From NCBI GenBank assembly GCA_944381935.1, contig CALWMN010000005.1, positions 1 to 64,000 of the forward strand: 64,000 nt of DNA, written 5' to 3'. Origin of the DNA: an uncultured Mediterraneibacter sp. Lineage in GTDB: Bacteria; Bacillota; Clostridia; Lachnospirales; Lachnospiraceae. The notes beneath the pieces were generated by a model. The model was not told the origin of the DNA. It saw nothing but the letters and a program-made list of their open reading frames with translations, and did not search any database. This document shows positions 8,460 to 16,668 of this stretch, piece after piece (within the stretch, counting starts at the first letter, position 1; the number at the start of each line of letters is the position of its first letter). The position numbers and the translations under genes are program-made.

Positions 8460-9227
8460 TTAATTCCATCTATTTGTTTTTCTTCTCTTGATTGATCTCA
8501 CAACAAAGCCGTCCGCCGAAACGCCTTCTGAGGCTGCGACCGCTGCTGCGATAACCGCCGCAAGCTCCGCATCGTCCGCCGTTTCATGTGTTTCCGGTTC
8601 CGTTGGCGCATCGAACGGTTCTGCATCAGCTTCCTGGCTCTTTTCTGGAGTCTTTCTCAGTTTTTTCTCAAGAACCGGGATAAACTTCAGAAGATAAATA
8701 ACAAATGAAAGGAAAATCAAAACAACAAAAACGGTTCCCATTCCCAGGATTGTATTCATTCCGGCTTTCTGGAGAATCTCGCCCGTTGAATACTCTGCGC
8801 TGATTGTCAGGTTTTCCATGTTCATACTTTCGTCAAATACAATCGCAATGGTTGCATCTCTGTCCTCGAACTTTGCTTCCGCAGTCAGCGTCGCCCCGTC
8901 ATTGCCTGTCGTCATCTCAAAATTATTCATACTGACGAGGCTGCCGCATTCGCTTACCCCTGCCTGCCATGCACTCATCATGCCGAGGAAGCTGTCGCCC
9001 TCAACTGGAAATCCGGTCTGCATCAGCGCCAGGTTAAGCTCCAGGTCAGACAGTTCAGAAAAACTGGAAAACTCCTGGTCTGACATACTGCTAAACCACT
9101 GTACAAACAGTTCCGAATACTGAGCCAGTTCCGTCTCATCATATTCCGTTGTGTCAGACTTGCCACATCCTGTAAAACAGAAAATGAGAATGAGGACAAG
9201 CCCTAATAAACTGATTTTTTTCTTCAC
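8460..9227 (-). CDS. OadG-family protein with an extracytoplasmic lipoprotein-like N-terminus
   Basis: 255 residues starting at GTG, preceded by GAGGTGAGG. Residues 1-20 form a lipoprotein-type signal (LILIFCFTGC, Cys21), followed by an acidic/polar domain up to about residue 150 that resembles small secreted DUF3887-like domains. One membrane helix lies at about 160-185 (MGTVFVVLIFLSFVIYLLKF), then the OadG-like cytoplasmic tail VLEKKLRK and an Ala/Glu-rich segment. Classical OadG is about 80 residues and only anchors the complex, so the added outside domain is unusual. Its place between the carrier and the MmdA-like gene supports a gamma/delta-subunit role; the outside domain has no assignable function. 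Confidence 0.78.
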   Translation of the reverse strand: MKKKISLLGLVLILIFCFTGCGKSDTTEYDETELAQYSELFVQWFSSMSDQEFSSFSELSDLELNLALMQTGFPVEGDSFLGMMSAWQAGVSECGSLVSMNNFEMTTGNDGATLTAEAKFEDRDATIAIVFDESMNMENLTISAEYSTGEILQKAGMNTILGMGTVFVVLIFLSFVIYLLKFIPVLEKKLRKTPEKSQEADAEPFDAPTEPETHETADDAELAAVIAAAVAASEGVSADGFVVRSIKRRKTNRWN

Positions 9228-9241
9228 TTTGCCTCACCTCA

Positions 9242-10678
9242 CTAAACCGTACCGTGTTTCTTATCAGGCAGGTCCTCTCTCTTTGTGAACAGCATCTCAA
9301 ATGCCCCGATCACATATTTTCTTGTATCTGCAGGATCTATGACTGCGTCAACATAACCTCTGCCTGCTGCGGACTGCGGACTGGACTGAAGCTTCCGGTA
9401 TTCGTCCGCCTTTTCCTTCCGTGTCTGGGCATCCGCATCAGCATACATAATACCTGCCGCAAGATCCGCATCCATCATGCCGATTTCGGATGAGGGCCAC
9501 GCATAGACAATATCCGCCCCGACAGACTTGCTGTTCATCGCGACGTAAGCGCTGCCAAAGGCTTTGCCTGTGATAACATTGACCTTCGGAACAGTCGCAT
9601 TTGCAAAGGTATAGGTGAGCCTTGCGACTGCTCTTGCCATATTTTTCTCAGACTCGACCGTTGCCGCAAAACCTGCCACATTTGTCAGGGTGAGCACAGG
9701 AATGGAAAAAGCATCGCAGAAATTGACAAAATCAATCGCTTTTTTGCATCCGTCAACAGTAAGGGCGCAGTCAAAAGACCCCTCTGCCTCTCCTTCTTCA
9801 TTGTAGAGTTTAGTGCGGTTGGCAACAGCGCCCACTGTCATCCCGTTAAGGCGGACAAAGCCTGTCACCATTTCTTTCGCATAATCTTTTCTGAGTTCAA
9901 AAAAACCGCTGTTATCCGAAATATGGGAGAGAACAACAGCCGCGTCCTCCGCTGCCGCTTCTACCCCTTCACATATGCGGTTCAAATCGTCCGTACAGGT
10001 GTCGTAGGAAAGATCGTCTTCATAATTGGCAGGGATCATACAAACAAGGGAACGGATTTGCCCCAGAATTTCTTCCTCAGTGCCGGTTCCGTCGACAAGT
10101 CCGGCTGTTGCGCTCTGATATTTTGCGCATGATGTATCGCATCTGGATATTTCGTTGCCCTCCAGTGCATTTGGCGAGTTCACAAAGAGTTTCCCGTTCT
10201 CTTCCATAAAAGTAAAGTCCGCCAGTCCCGGAACAATGGCCAGTCCGCCGCCGCACATGCCGAAAATCGCGGTGATCTGCGGGATCACGCCTGACGCCAT
10301 GCTCTGCTTGTAGTAAAGGCTGCCAAAAGCCTCCAGCGCATCTGTTGCCTCCTGAAGCCTGAGTCCGGCGCAGTCAATCAAACCAATCACCGGCGCCCCC
10401 ATCTTCATTGCCATATCATAAATGTTCGCAATCTTCTTCGCATGCATCTCCCCGATAGATCCGTTTAATATATCCGGATCCTGGCTGTACACATACACAA
10501 GATTGCCGTCGATCACTCCATATCCTGTGATAACACCATCGGATGGAGCTGCTTTTTCTTGCAGGTTGAAATCGGTGTTTCTTGCAGTGACAGCACCGCC
10601 GATTTCAACAAAGCTTCCCTCATCAAGCAATGCGGTAATCCGTCTGCCTGCTGAGTTTCCTGTTGCATTGTAGCTCAT
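9242..10678 (-). CDS. acyl-CoA carboxyltransferase-type subunit (MmdA/PccB-like)
   Basis: Crotonase-fold carboxyltransferase of 478 residues, somewhat shorter than the usual 505-520 of MmdA/PccB because the N-terminus is trimmed. Both halves are present: the N-terminal half has DGVITGYGVIDGNLVYVYSQD, CAGLRLQEA and FGMCGGGLAIVPGLADF, and the C-terminal half has NVAGF, GKAFGSAYVAMNSKSVGADIVYAWPSSEIGMM and the RGYVDAVIDPADTR end. The family transfers CO2 between biotin and propionyl-, glutaconyl- or malonyl-type CoA thioesters; the exact acyl-CoA is not deducible. First gene of the operon, start preceded by GGAGGACT, promoter about 60 bp upstream. Its pairing with an OadA-type partner suggests transcarboxylation between a CoA ester and pyruvate. 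Confidence 0.88.
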   Translation of the reverse strand: MSYNATGNSAGRRITALLDEGSFVEIGGAVTARNTDFNLQEKAAPSDGVITGYGVIDGNLVYVYSQDPDILNGSIGEMHAKKIANIYDMAMKMGAPVIGLIDCAGLRLQEATDALEAFGSLYYKQSMASGVIPQITAIFGMCGGGLAIVPGLADFTFMEENGKLFVNSPNALEGNEISRCDTSCAKYQSATAGLVDGTGTEEEILGQIRSLVCMIPANYEDDLSYDTCTDDLNRICEGVEAAAEDAAVVLSHISDNSGFFELRKDYAKEMVTGFVRLNGMTVGAVANRTKLYNEEGEAEGSFDCALTVDGCKKAIDFVNFCDAFSIPVLTLTNVAGFAATVESEKNMARAVARLTYTFANATVPKVNVITGKAFGSAYVAMNSKSVGADIVYAWPSSEIGMMDADLAAGIMYADADAQTRKEKADEYRKLQSSPQSAAGRGYVDAVIDPADTRKYVIGAFEMLFTKREDLPDKKHGTV

Positions 10679-10737
10679 AGTCTAGTCCTCCATATTATTG
10701 AATTTGTTTAAAATAAACCAAAATCTCTGCCTATTCT

Positions 10738-10766
10738 AGTATATAACATACAATTTAGAATTGCAA
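10738..10766 (-). promoter_or_regulatory. sigma-A promoter of the decarboxylase operon
   Basis: Minus-strand TTGCAA (10761-10766), a 17-bp spacer and TATACT (10738-10743), 60 bp upstream of the MmdA-like start and after the leuA terminator. The region is AT-rich, as expected of a strong promoter. Confidence 0.75.
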
Positions 10767-10804
10767 TTATTAATCTAAATTTGTCACAAATGCAAAAACG
10801 GCAA

Positions 10805-10833
10805 AGAAAAAACACCAATTTGGTGTTTTTTCT
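10805..10833 (-). terminator. terminator of leuA
   Basis: Perfect inverted repeat with arms AGAAAAAACACCA and TGGTGTTTTTTCT around a 3-nt loop, 8 bp after the leuA stop. The arm ends supply a U-run on either strand. Confidence 0.85.
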
Positions 10834-10841
10834 ATACGGCC

Positions 10842-12830
10842 TCACTTCCGGTTTCGGTACTGAACCGGGGTGATATTATACATTTTTTTGAATATCCGGT
10901 TAAAATGTTCCACATTTTGATAGCCTACCGATTCTGCAATGCTCTCCACCGTTGCACTGCTGCTTTTGAGCATAGCGCGAGCTTTTTTCATGCGGACCTT
11001 TTTCAGGATATCACCGAAGGTCATTCCCGATTTTTCCTTAATATATTTGGATAAATATGGCTTAGACAGGAAAAACTTTTCTGCCAGGCCGTCAAGCGTT
11101 ACATCCTTATAATTTTGATAAATGTAATTTGTAATCTCCAGGAGGCGTTCATCCTTATTGATCTGGTTTTTTGAGATCTCTTCAATCTTATTTACGGCGA
11201 CAACAAGCGCCTGGATGGATGCCTTGATGATATCCGGATCAATTCCGACTCCCCAGTACCGTTTCTTGTTGCAGATAACGCCCACATATGCCACCGCACG
11301 GGATGACGATCCCTTGGTCAGCGAATGTTCCTCATAAAACGCCAGCTCATAGCTCACGTCAAAATAATGCTTGATCGCATTGCTCACGGCATCAAGGCGC
11401 CCGTTTCCAACACCGGTAATTTTACGGTCCTGGTCATTATAGTGAATAGTCGCCTCCGCTACTATGCCGTCCTCCTGCCTGAAATGACACTCATCTACCG
11501 TAAAGACTGGTTTTGCGCTGATGTAATTGTCCTCAAATATATGGTATACCCAATCAGGCGTAAGCTCCCTGTGCGCTTTGTCGGAGACGTCTTTGACGAG
11601 ATACCCGACCTCTTCTTTCATCTTCTCCGGCAGGCTGATGCCAAAGCTCTGCTTGAGGATATAATTTACGCCGCCCTTTCCGGACTGGCTGTTGATCCTG
11701 ATGACATCGGAATCGTATCTTCTTCCCACGTCCTTCGGGTCAATGGGAAGATACGGAACACTCCATTTTTCACACTGTTTCTCTTCCCTCCATGCCATAC
11801 CTTTGGCAATCGCATCCTGGTGCGAACCGGAAAAGGCAGTAAACACCAGCTCTCCGGCATATGGCTGGCGCGGGGAGACCTTCATACGCGTAACCCGCTC
11901 ATAAACCTCGCAGATATCGCTCATATTTGAGAAATCAAGTCCCGGGTCCACTCCCTGGGAAAACATATTCATCGCAAGGGTAATAATGTCCACATTGCCG
12001 GTGCGCTCTCCGTTGCCGAACAGCGTGCCCTCTATCCTGTCCGCGCCGGCAAGAATTCCAAGCTCCGCATCGCTTATCCCCGAACCGCGGTCATTGTGCG
12101 GATGGAGGGAAAGAATTACGTTTTCCCTGTGAAGCAGATGTTTGTTGAAATACTCAACCTGGCTTGCAAAAACATGCGGCATAGCGTTTTCCACGGTTGT
12201 GGGAAGATTGATAATCGCTTTGTTATCCGCTGTCGGACGCCAGATATCGAGCACGGCATTGCATACCTCAAGTGCATAGTCCACCTCTGTCCCCTGAAAG
12301 CTTTCCGGACTGTATTCAAAAGTAAAGTTTCCATCTGTTTCTTCCGCGAGCTTTTTTAAAAGCATCGCCCCATCTGTGGCAATCTGCTTGACCTGCTCCT
12401 TGTTTTTCTTGAAAACTTGTTCCCTCTGGGCCACAGATGTAGAATTGTATACGTGTATAATCGCATGCGGTGCGCCTTTCACAGCTTCAAAAGTACGCTT
12501 AATGATATGTTCCCTTGCCTGGGTCAGAACCTGGATCGTCACATCGTCCGGAATCATATTCTGCTCGATCAGAGTTCTCAGGAACTGGTATTCCGTCTCA
12601 GACGCGGCGGGAAATCCTACCTCGATCACTTTGAATCCGACATCTACGAGCAGCTGGAAGAACTCAAGCTTTTCATCCAGGCTCATCGGCTCAATCAAAG
12701 CCTGGTTCCCGTCACGCAAGTCAACGCTGCACCAGATCGGCGGTTTGTCGATGGAATCCTTTTTCACCCAGTCATAGCATGGCTCAGGCGGCATAAAATA
12801 AGTTTTTTCATATTTTTCCCAATTCTTCAT
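10842..12830 (-). CDS. leuA: 2-isopropylmalate synthase fused to a C-terminal AraC-type HTH domain
   Basis: First committed step of leucine synthesis: acetyl-CoA plus 2-oxoisovalerate gives 2-isopropylmalate. Residues 1 to about 555 form a complete LeuA of the longer (LeuA type 2) kind, with [15 protein letters not shown], the metal motif [21 protein letters not shown], and the regulatory dimer domain near 440-550 ([26 protein letters not shown]). Residues about 557-662 are an AraC/XylS double helix-turn-helix: [18 protein letters not shown], then [20 protein letters not shown] and the end [10 protein letters not shown]. LeuA normally stops after the dimer domain, so this is a fusion of enzyme and DNA-binding module. 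No leuBCD genes are near. AAGGAG lies 10 bp before the ATG. A possible extended -10 (TGTTAGTAT) is about 50 bp upstream, with no convincing -35. Confidence 0.95.
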   Translation of the reverse strand: MKNWEKYEKTYFMPPEPCYDWVKKDSIDKPPIWCSVDLRDGNQALIEPMSLDEKLEFFQLLVDVGFKVIEVGFPAASETEYQFLRTLIEQNMIPDDVTIQVLTQAREHIIKRTFEAVKGAPHAIIHVYNSTSVAQREQVFKKNKEQVKQIATDGAMLLKKLAEETDGNFTFEYSPESFQGTEVDYALEVCNAVLDIWRPTADNKAIINLPTTVENAMPHVFASQVEYFNKHLLHRENVILSLHPHNDRGSGISDAELGILAGADRIEGTLFGNGERTGNVDIITLAMNMFSQGVDPGLDFSNMSDICEVYERVTRMKVSPRQPYAGELVFTAFSGSHQDAIAKGMAWREEKQCEKWSVPYLPIDPKDVGRRYDSDVIRINSQSGKGGVNYILKQSFGISLPEKMKEEVGYLVKDVSDKAHRELTPDWVYHIFEDNYISAKPVFTVDECHFRQEDGIVAEATIHYNDQDRKITGVGNGRLDAVSNAIKHYFDVSYELAFYEEHSLTKGSSSRAVAYVGVICNKKRYWGVGIDPDIIKASIQALVVAVNKIEEISKNQINKDERLLEITNYIYQNYKDVTLDGLAEKFFLSKPYLSKYIKEKSGMTFGDILKKVRMKKARAMLKSSSATVESIAESVGYQNVEHFNRIFKKMYNITPVQYRNRK

Positions 12831-12973
12831 GGCAGTACGTCTCCTTATATTTTATCAATTTGATTGCTTTATTTTATTCTTGTCTATACTAACACAGCTC
12901 TGGCTCTCCCGCCAGTGGCAAAATTAATCATTTTTATTGATTTATTTTAATATCGGTTGGATATCGGGTTCTC

Positions 12974-14203
12974 CTATAGCAGAAATATATCAACAATGTA
13001 AGAAAAACAGGGCAGGAAGGTTCTCTTTTTGACGCCTTCGGATGCATAGATGGGATATGATTTTAATTCTGCCCCGTGCAGGCTGTATGTCACCGTCCCG
13101 AGACGCTCCCCTTTTGCCACAGGCGCGGATATCCTGTCCGGCATCTCATATTCTGTCTCTATCTCTTCATCATCCCGTAGCAGGATCCGAAACGGAGCGG
13201 TTTTGACGGTAAGTCCGAGCGTAACTGCCCCACTGTCAGGAAAGCCTTTTTTTAGCCCTCCTTCTACGGACAGGGAAAGGTTCTCCTGGAAGGTTTTGAT
13301 CTCCTGGTAGTGATAGTTCTCCAGTCCATAGGACATCAGTTTTCTCGTATCCGACCATTTGTACCCTTTGTTGTTTGGCCATCCGCAGGCAAGCAGGGAC
13401 ACGATAAAGGTTCTCTCATCCTGCCGGAGGGCGCCAACATAGCAATAGCCTGCGTCTGCCGTAAACCCGGTCTTGCCCGACAGGGCGCCTTCCATCATGT
13501 TAAGAAAGGAATTATGGTTTGTGCAGCTATACGACCGGTTTCCTTCGGCATCCGAAAAGCTGTGGGCAGGCGTCCTTGTAATCTCAAGGAAAGCATCGCT
13601 TTTATCAGAATCGAGAATGCAGTACTTCATAATGCGGGCAAGATCTTCAGCCGTTGTATGATGAGTCCCGTGTTCATCGTCCGCGTCAAGCCCGTTCGGC
13701 GTAATAAAATATGTATTCAGACACTGCAGCTCTTTTGCTTTCCGGTTCATCATGCCGGCAAACCCTTCCACGCTTCCGCCGATATGCTCTGCTATCGCGA
13801 CGGCAGAATCATTATGTGATTCCAGCATGAGGGAGTAGAGAAGATCCTCCAGATAAAAGCTCTGTCCGGCGGTCATTCCCAGCTTGACCTGGGGCTGCGA
13901 AGAAGCCTCTTCCGTCACAGAAACCAGGTCTGAAAGACTGCCTTCTTCCAGCGCAAGTATGCAGGTCATAATTTTTGTCGTGCTTGCCATCGCACGTTCT
14001 TCCTGTCCATTTTTTGCAAATAAAATACGCCCGCTGTCTGCATCCATTAAAACCGCTGACTGGGCGTATAATTCCGAAGGGATTATCTCATTTATTTCTT
14101 TTGTCTCCTGTGCTTTTGCGCTGTATGGCATATAGAACAATAACGAAACAAAAAGCAGGACGCACAGCAGGATACCTGTTGTCCCCGTTTGCTTTCTTCT
14201 CAT
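12974..14203 (-). CDS. S11-family D-alanyl-D-alanine carboxypeptidase (penicillin-binding protein)
   Basis: Secreted or membrane-bound enzyme that trims the terminal D-Ala of peptidoglycan stem peptides. 409 residues from the ATG at 14203 (GGGAG upstream); a GTG 21 bp earlier is less likely. A signal peptide covers residues 1-31 with an AKA cleavage site. Active-site motifs are all present: SxxK as STTK (Ser74, Lys77), SxN as SHN, and KTG in SGKTGFT. A beta-rich C-terminal domain follows, ending in a hydrophobic stretch (FSYIVDIFLL) that may act as the membrane anchor. A second family member lies at 16669-17907; the two are diverged rather than a recent duplicate. DacB/DacF-type paralogues in spore formers act in cortex modification, which is possible here. 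Confidence 0.92.
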   Translation of the reverse strand: MRRKQTGTTGILLCVLLFVSLLFYMPYSAKAQETKEINEIIPSELYAQSAVLMDADSGRILFAKNGQEERAMASTTKIMTCILALEEGSLSDLVSVTEEASSQPQVKLGMTAGQSFYLEDLLYSLMLESHNDSAVAIAEHIGGSVEGFAGMMNRKAKELQCLNTYFITPNGLDADDEHGTHHTTAEDLARIMKYCILDSDKSDAFLEITRTPAHSFSDAEGNRSYSCTNHNSFLNMMEGALSGKTGFTADAGYCYVGALRQDERTFIVSLLACGWPNNKGYKWSDTRKLMSYGLENYHYQEIKTFQENLSLSVEGGLKKGFPDSGAVTLGLTVKTAPFRILLRDDEEIETEYEMPDRISAPVAKGERLGTVTYSLHGAELKSYPIYASEGVKKRTFLPCFSYIVDIFLL

Positions 14204-14270
14204 GGCAGCTCTCCCGTTCTGCACTGTCTCACTGAGAATTTATGCCGGTTTCCGCCGTCTTAGAACAACA

Positions 14271-14840
14271 TCAGATATCAAGTTTCAACTGGACCTCATC
14301 CTCCGCCTCTTCTTTGAAGTGTTCAATCTGCTCGGGATTCAGGGACGGAAGCTCATCCAGGGACTGTACACTGAACCGGCGGAGAAATTCCTCTGTCGTT
14401 TTGAACAGGAGCGGTCTGCCCGGCGCGTCCAGCCTGCCCGCCTCCTCCGCCAGTCCATATTCTACCAGCTTGTTTACCGCATGGTCAGATTTTACGCCGC
14501 GGATCTTTTCGATTTCCAGTTTGGTAACCGGCTGCTTATAGGCTATGATCGAGAGCGTTTCCAACAGCACGTCGGTAAGCACATACCGTTTCGGCTGTTT
14601 TGCCACACGGATAAGATACTCGTACATTTCTTTTTTGGTACACATCTGAAAAGCATCGTCCAGCTCTATAATTCGTACCCCTCTGCTTTCCTGCTCATAT
14701 GTGTCCATCATATTGTGTATGATCCGTCGGGTCGTATCTTCGTCGTGCTCGATCGCCGCCGCAATCTTGGCAAGCTCCACCGAATCCCCCATTGTAAACA
14801 GGATCGCTTCAATTGCGCCCTGAAGCTTCTCTATCTCCAT
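14271..14840 (-). CDS. scpB: segregation and condensation protein B
   Basis: Winged-helix partner of ScpA in the SMC-ScpAB chromosome-condensing complex. 189 residues from the ATG at 14840, with AAAGGA upstream; a TTG seven codons earlier is open but less likely. Family blocks are AIEAILFTMGDSVELAKIA, LETLSIIAYKQPVTKLEIEKIRGV and KLVEYGLAEEAGRLDAPGRPLLFKTTEEFLRRF. The start overlaps the end of scpA by 32 bp, so translation is coupled. Confidence 0.95.
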   Translation of the reverse strand: MEIEKLQGAIEAILFTMGDSVELAKIAAAIEHDEDTTRRIIHNMMDTYEQESRGVRIIELDDAFQMCTKKEMYEYLIRVAKQPKRYVLTDVLLETLSIIAYKQPVTKLEIEKIRGVKSDHAVNKLVEYGLAEEAGRLDAPGRPLLFKTTEEFLRRFSVQSLDELPSLNPEQIEHFKEEAEDEVQLKLDI

Positions 14841-15588
14841 CCTTTTGCCCCGTCCTTTCAATCATGATCTCGCCGCAGTTCTCTTCCTGCTCCACATGGA
14901 TCTCGCCTAACTTCATCATTTCCAGGACAGCAAGAAATGTCACAACAATCTGCATTTTGCTCCCCTGTTTCTCAAGCAGCTGGCGGAAGCTGAACCGCCG
15001 GTGCCGGTCCATGTATGTGTGAATATAGGAGAATTTCTCCGTCAGGGATACTTCTTCCTTTTCTATTTTGCCGAATTTGCTTCTGACCGGATCGATCTTA
15101 TCACTCTGCCGCTTCATCACATCCTGGAAAATATCGTGCAGTTTTCCCATTGTGAGATCTCCCAGCAGCACATCCAGGTCTACCGGTTCGACATATTCTT
15201 CCACTTCTTCCGGGATGGTGGGCGGCTTATACAGCACCATATCCGAATCGACCTGCCGGTCCTTCAGTTCATATGCCATATACTTGTACATTTTATACTG
15301 GAGAAGCTGTTCGACCAGTTCCTGTCTTGGGTCTTCTTCCTCTCCGTCTTCTGTCACTTCTTTGGGCAGGAGCATCCTGCATTTTATATCAAGCAGAGTT
15401 GCAGCCATGACAAGAAATTCACTCATAATATTCATGTCTTTCCTCTGCATATTTTTAATATACTCCATATATTGATTCGTGATTTCCACAATCGGTATAT
15501 CGTAAATATCGATTTTATTCTTATCTATAAGGTGCAGGAGCAGATCAAGCGGTCCCTCAAACACCTCTAACTTTACCGGTATTCCCAT
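14809..15588 (-). CDS. scpA: segregation and condensation protein A
   Basis: Kleisin subunit bridging the SMC heads in chromosome segregation. 259 residues with the characteristic N-terminus VKLEVFEGPLDLLLHLIDKNKIDIYDIPIVEIT and DEFLVMAA-like block (SEFLVMAATLLDIKCRMLLP). The C-terminal winged helix reads FVTFLAVLEMMKLG (here VVTFLAVLEMMKLGEIHVEQ). It heads scpAB and has its own promoter at 15631-15659. Confidence 0.96.
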   Translation of the reverse strand: MGIPVKLEVFEGPLDLLLHLIDKNKIDIYDIPIVEITNQYMEYIKNMQRKDMNIMSEFLVMAATLLDIKCRMLLPKEVTEDGEEEDPRQELVEQLLQYKMYKYMAYELKDRQVDSDMVLYKPPTIPEEVEEYVEPVDLDVLLGDLTMGKLHDIFQDVMKRQSDKIDPVRSKFGKIEKEEVSLTEKFSYIHTYMDRHRRFSFRQLLEKQGSKMQIVVTFLAVLEMMKLGEIHVEQEENCGEIMIERTGQKDGDREASGRN

Positions 15589-15630
15589 AGAGTTCTCCTC
15601 AAAAACATTTCAAAAGCATGTCAATATTTC

Positions 15631-15659
15631 TATTATAAGGGAACTCATCTGTTTTTACA
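15631..15659 (-). promoter_or_regulatory. sigma-A promoter of scpAB
   Basis: TTGTAA (15654-15659), 17-bp spacer and a perfect TATAAT (15631-15636). The -35 hexamer coincides with the last codon and stop (TTG TAA) of the metallophosphoesterase gene. Confidence 0.75.
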
Positions 15660-16551
15660 ACGGCTTTTTCAGGCAAAGTGAGATCACCTCCGGCATGTTG
15701 AAAAGGCGGATGTTGATCGTATGTGTGCCAAGCCCCCGGCTGACAATGACCGCTTGCTTCCCCTCCACTGTCATCTCCCCGGAATAGCGCGGGAACAGGA
15801 AAAACTGCGGCGTTACCACCCCGCCGATTCCCGGCAGGCGGACAACGCCACCGTGAAGGTGCCCGGACAGAATAACGTCCGCCCCCCACTCCCTGTATGC
15901 TTTTGCATAGGAAGGATTGTGGGCCATCAGGATGCGGTATTCGCCGCCCCCGTCCCCTGCATGTGCCGGCGGAACACAAAGGCAGTCCTCTATATCTGAA
16001 CTGTCCACAGCAGGCTTTTTCAGCTTCCCATAGGTAAACAGGGGAAGCTCCAGGCCGCTGATCATGAATTTTTTCCCGTGGAGCACGAGATGCTGATTTT
16101 CATTTTCCAGGAATGTAACGCCTTTTTCCTTCAGCCTTTCTCTGTATTTTTCATAGGAATACATATAGTTTTGCGGTTCTTCCTTCATCCTCTGCTCATG
16201 GTTTCCATTGGCATAGTATACCGGGCAGATGGCAGGCAGCTTTTCTACAAACTGCGCTGCCGGCTCATAGGAAACACTTTTCTTCCCCACCAGCATGTCT
16301 CCGCCTATCAGGATCAGGTCCGGCTCTTCTTCTTGTACGGCACGAAAGAGTCTGTCATTATTTCTCCCGTATACCGCATTGTGAAGATCGCTCATAAAGA
16401 GGATCCTGACATCCCGGTTAAGTCCCGCAAGCTTTGCGGGACTTAACGTATAGTGTGTGATTTGAAATGTGTGCAGCTCCCGCCTGATCTCCATAACGGC
16501 CGCCGCCAGCAGGATAACCGCGGCGATGACCAGAACCCATACTCCAGCCAT
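15655..16551 (-). CDS. membrane-anchored metallophosphoesterase (YkuE-like)
   Basis: 298-residue calcineurin-like phosphoesterase. One N-terminal membrane helix (residues 3-19) is followed by the metal-binding motifs in order: MSDLHN (D, H), GGDML (D), GNHEQ (N, H), MAHNP (H) and SGHLHGG (H, H). All dimetal ligands are present, so it should be active. YkuE-type homologues act at the outer face of the membrane; the true substrate is unknown. The start has AAGGAGGGAGAC upstream. Residues LSPAKLAGLN are encoded by a near-perfect DNA palindrome (16417-16447). Confidence 0.88.
   Translation of the reverse strand: MAGVWVLVIAAVILLAAAVMEIRRELHTFQITHYTLSPAKLAGLNRDVRILFMSDLHNAVYGRNNDRLFRAVQEEEPDLILIGGDMLVGKKSVSYEPAAQFVEKLPAICPVYYANGNHEQRMKEEPQNYMYSYEKYRERLKEKGVTFLENENQHLVLHGKKFMISGLELPLFTYGKLKKPAVDSSDIEDCLCVPPAHAGDGGGEYRILMAHNPSYAKAYREWGADVILSGHLHGGVVRLPGIGGVVTPQFFLFPRYSGEMTVEGKQAVIVSRGLGTHTINIRLFNMPEVISLCLKKPL
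16417..16447. repeat. 31-bp palindrome inside the metallophosphoesterase gene
   Basis: Perfect 14-bp arms GTTAAGTCCCGCAA and TTGCGGGACTTAAC around a 3-nt loop (GCT), in frame within coding sequence. A stem this long is rare in ordinary coding DNA; it could extrude as a cruciform or fold in the mRNA. Confidence 0.9.
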
Positions 16552-16607
16552 GTCTCCCTCCTTGTATTTCCACTGGCAGCCGGACCTTTCTGCCCGGCTG
16601 TTTTTCC

Positions 16608-16637
16608 ATTATAAGGCATCCCCCTCTTCTATTACAA
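16608..16637 (-). promoter_or_regulatory. promoter of the metallophosphoesterase gene, with a leader hairpin
   Basis: TTGTAA (16632-16637), 18-bp spacer, TATAAT (16608-16613), just after the carboxypeptidase stop. Between promoter and gene lies an inverted repeat CAGCCGG/CCGGCTG (16579-16602) that would form a hairpin in the 5' leader. Confidence 0.6.
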
Positions 16638-16668
16638 CTATTTTCTCTCATTTCGCCTGTATGATTCC

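Noticed and set aside
12831..12973. T-box or leader-peptide attenuator before leuA
   Set aside because: No T-box core sequence, no run of Leu codons and no terminator hairpin in the 143-bp interval.
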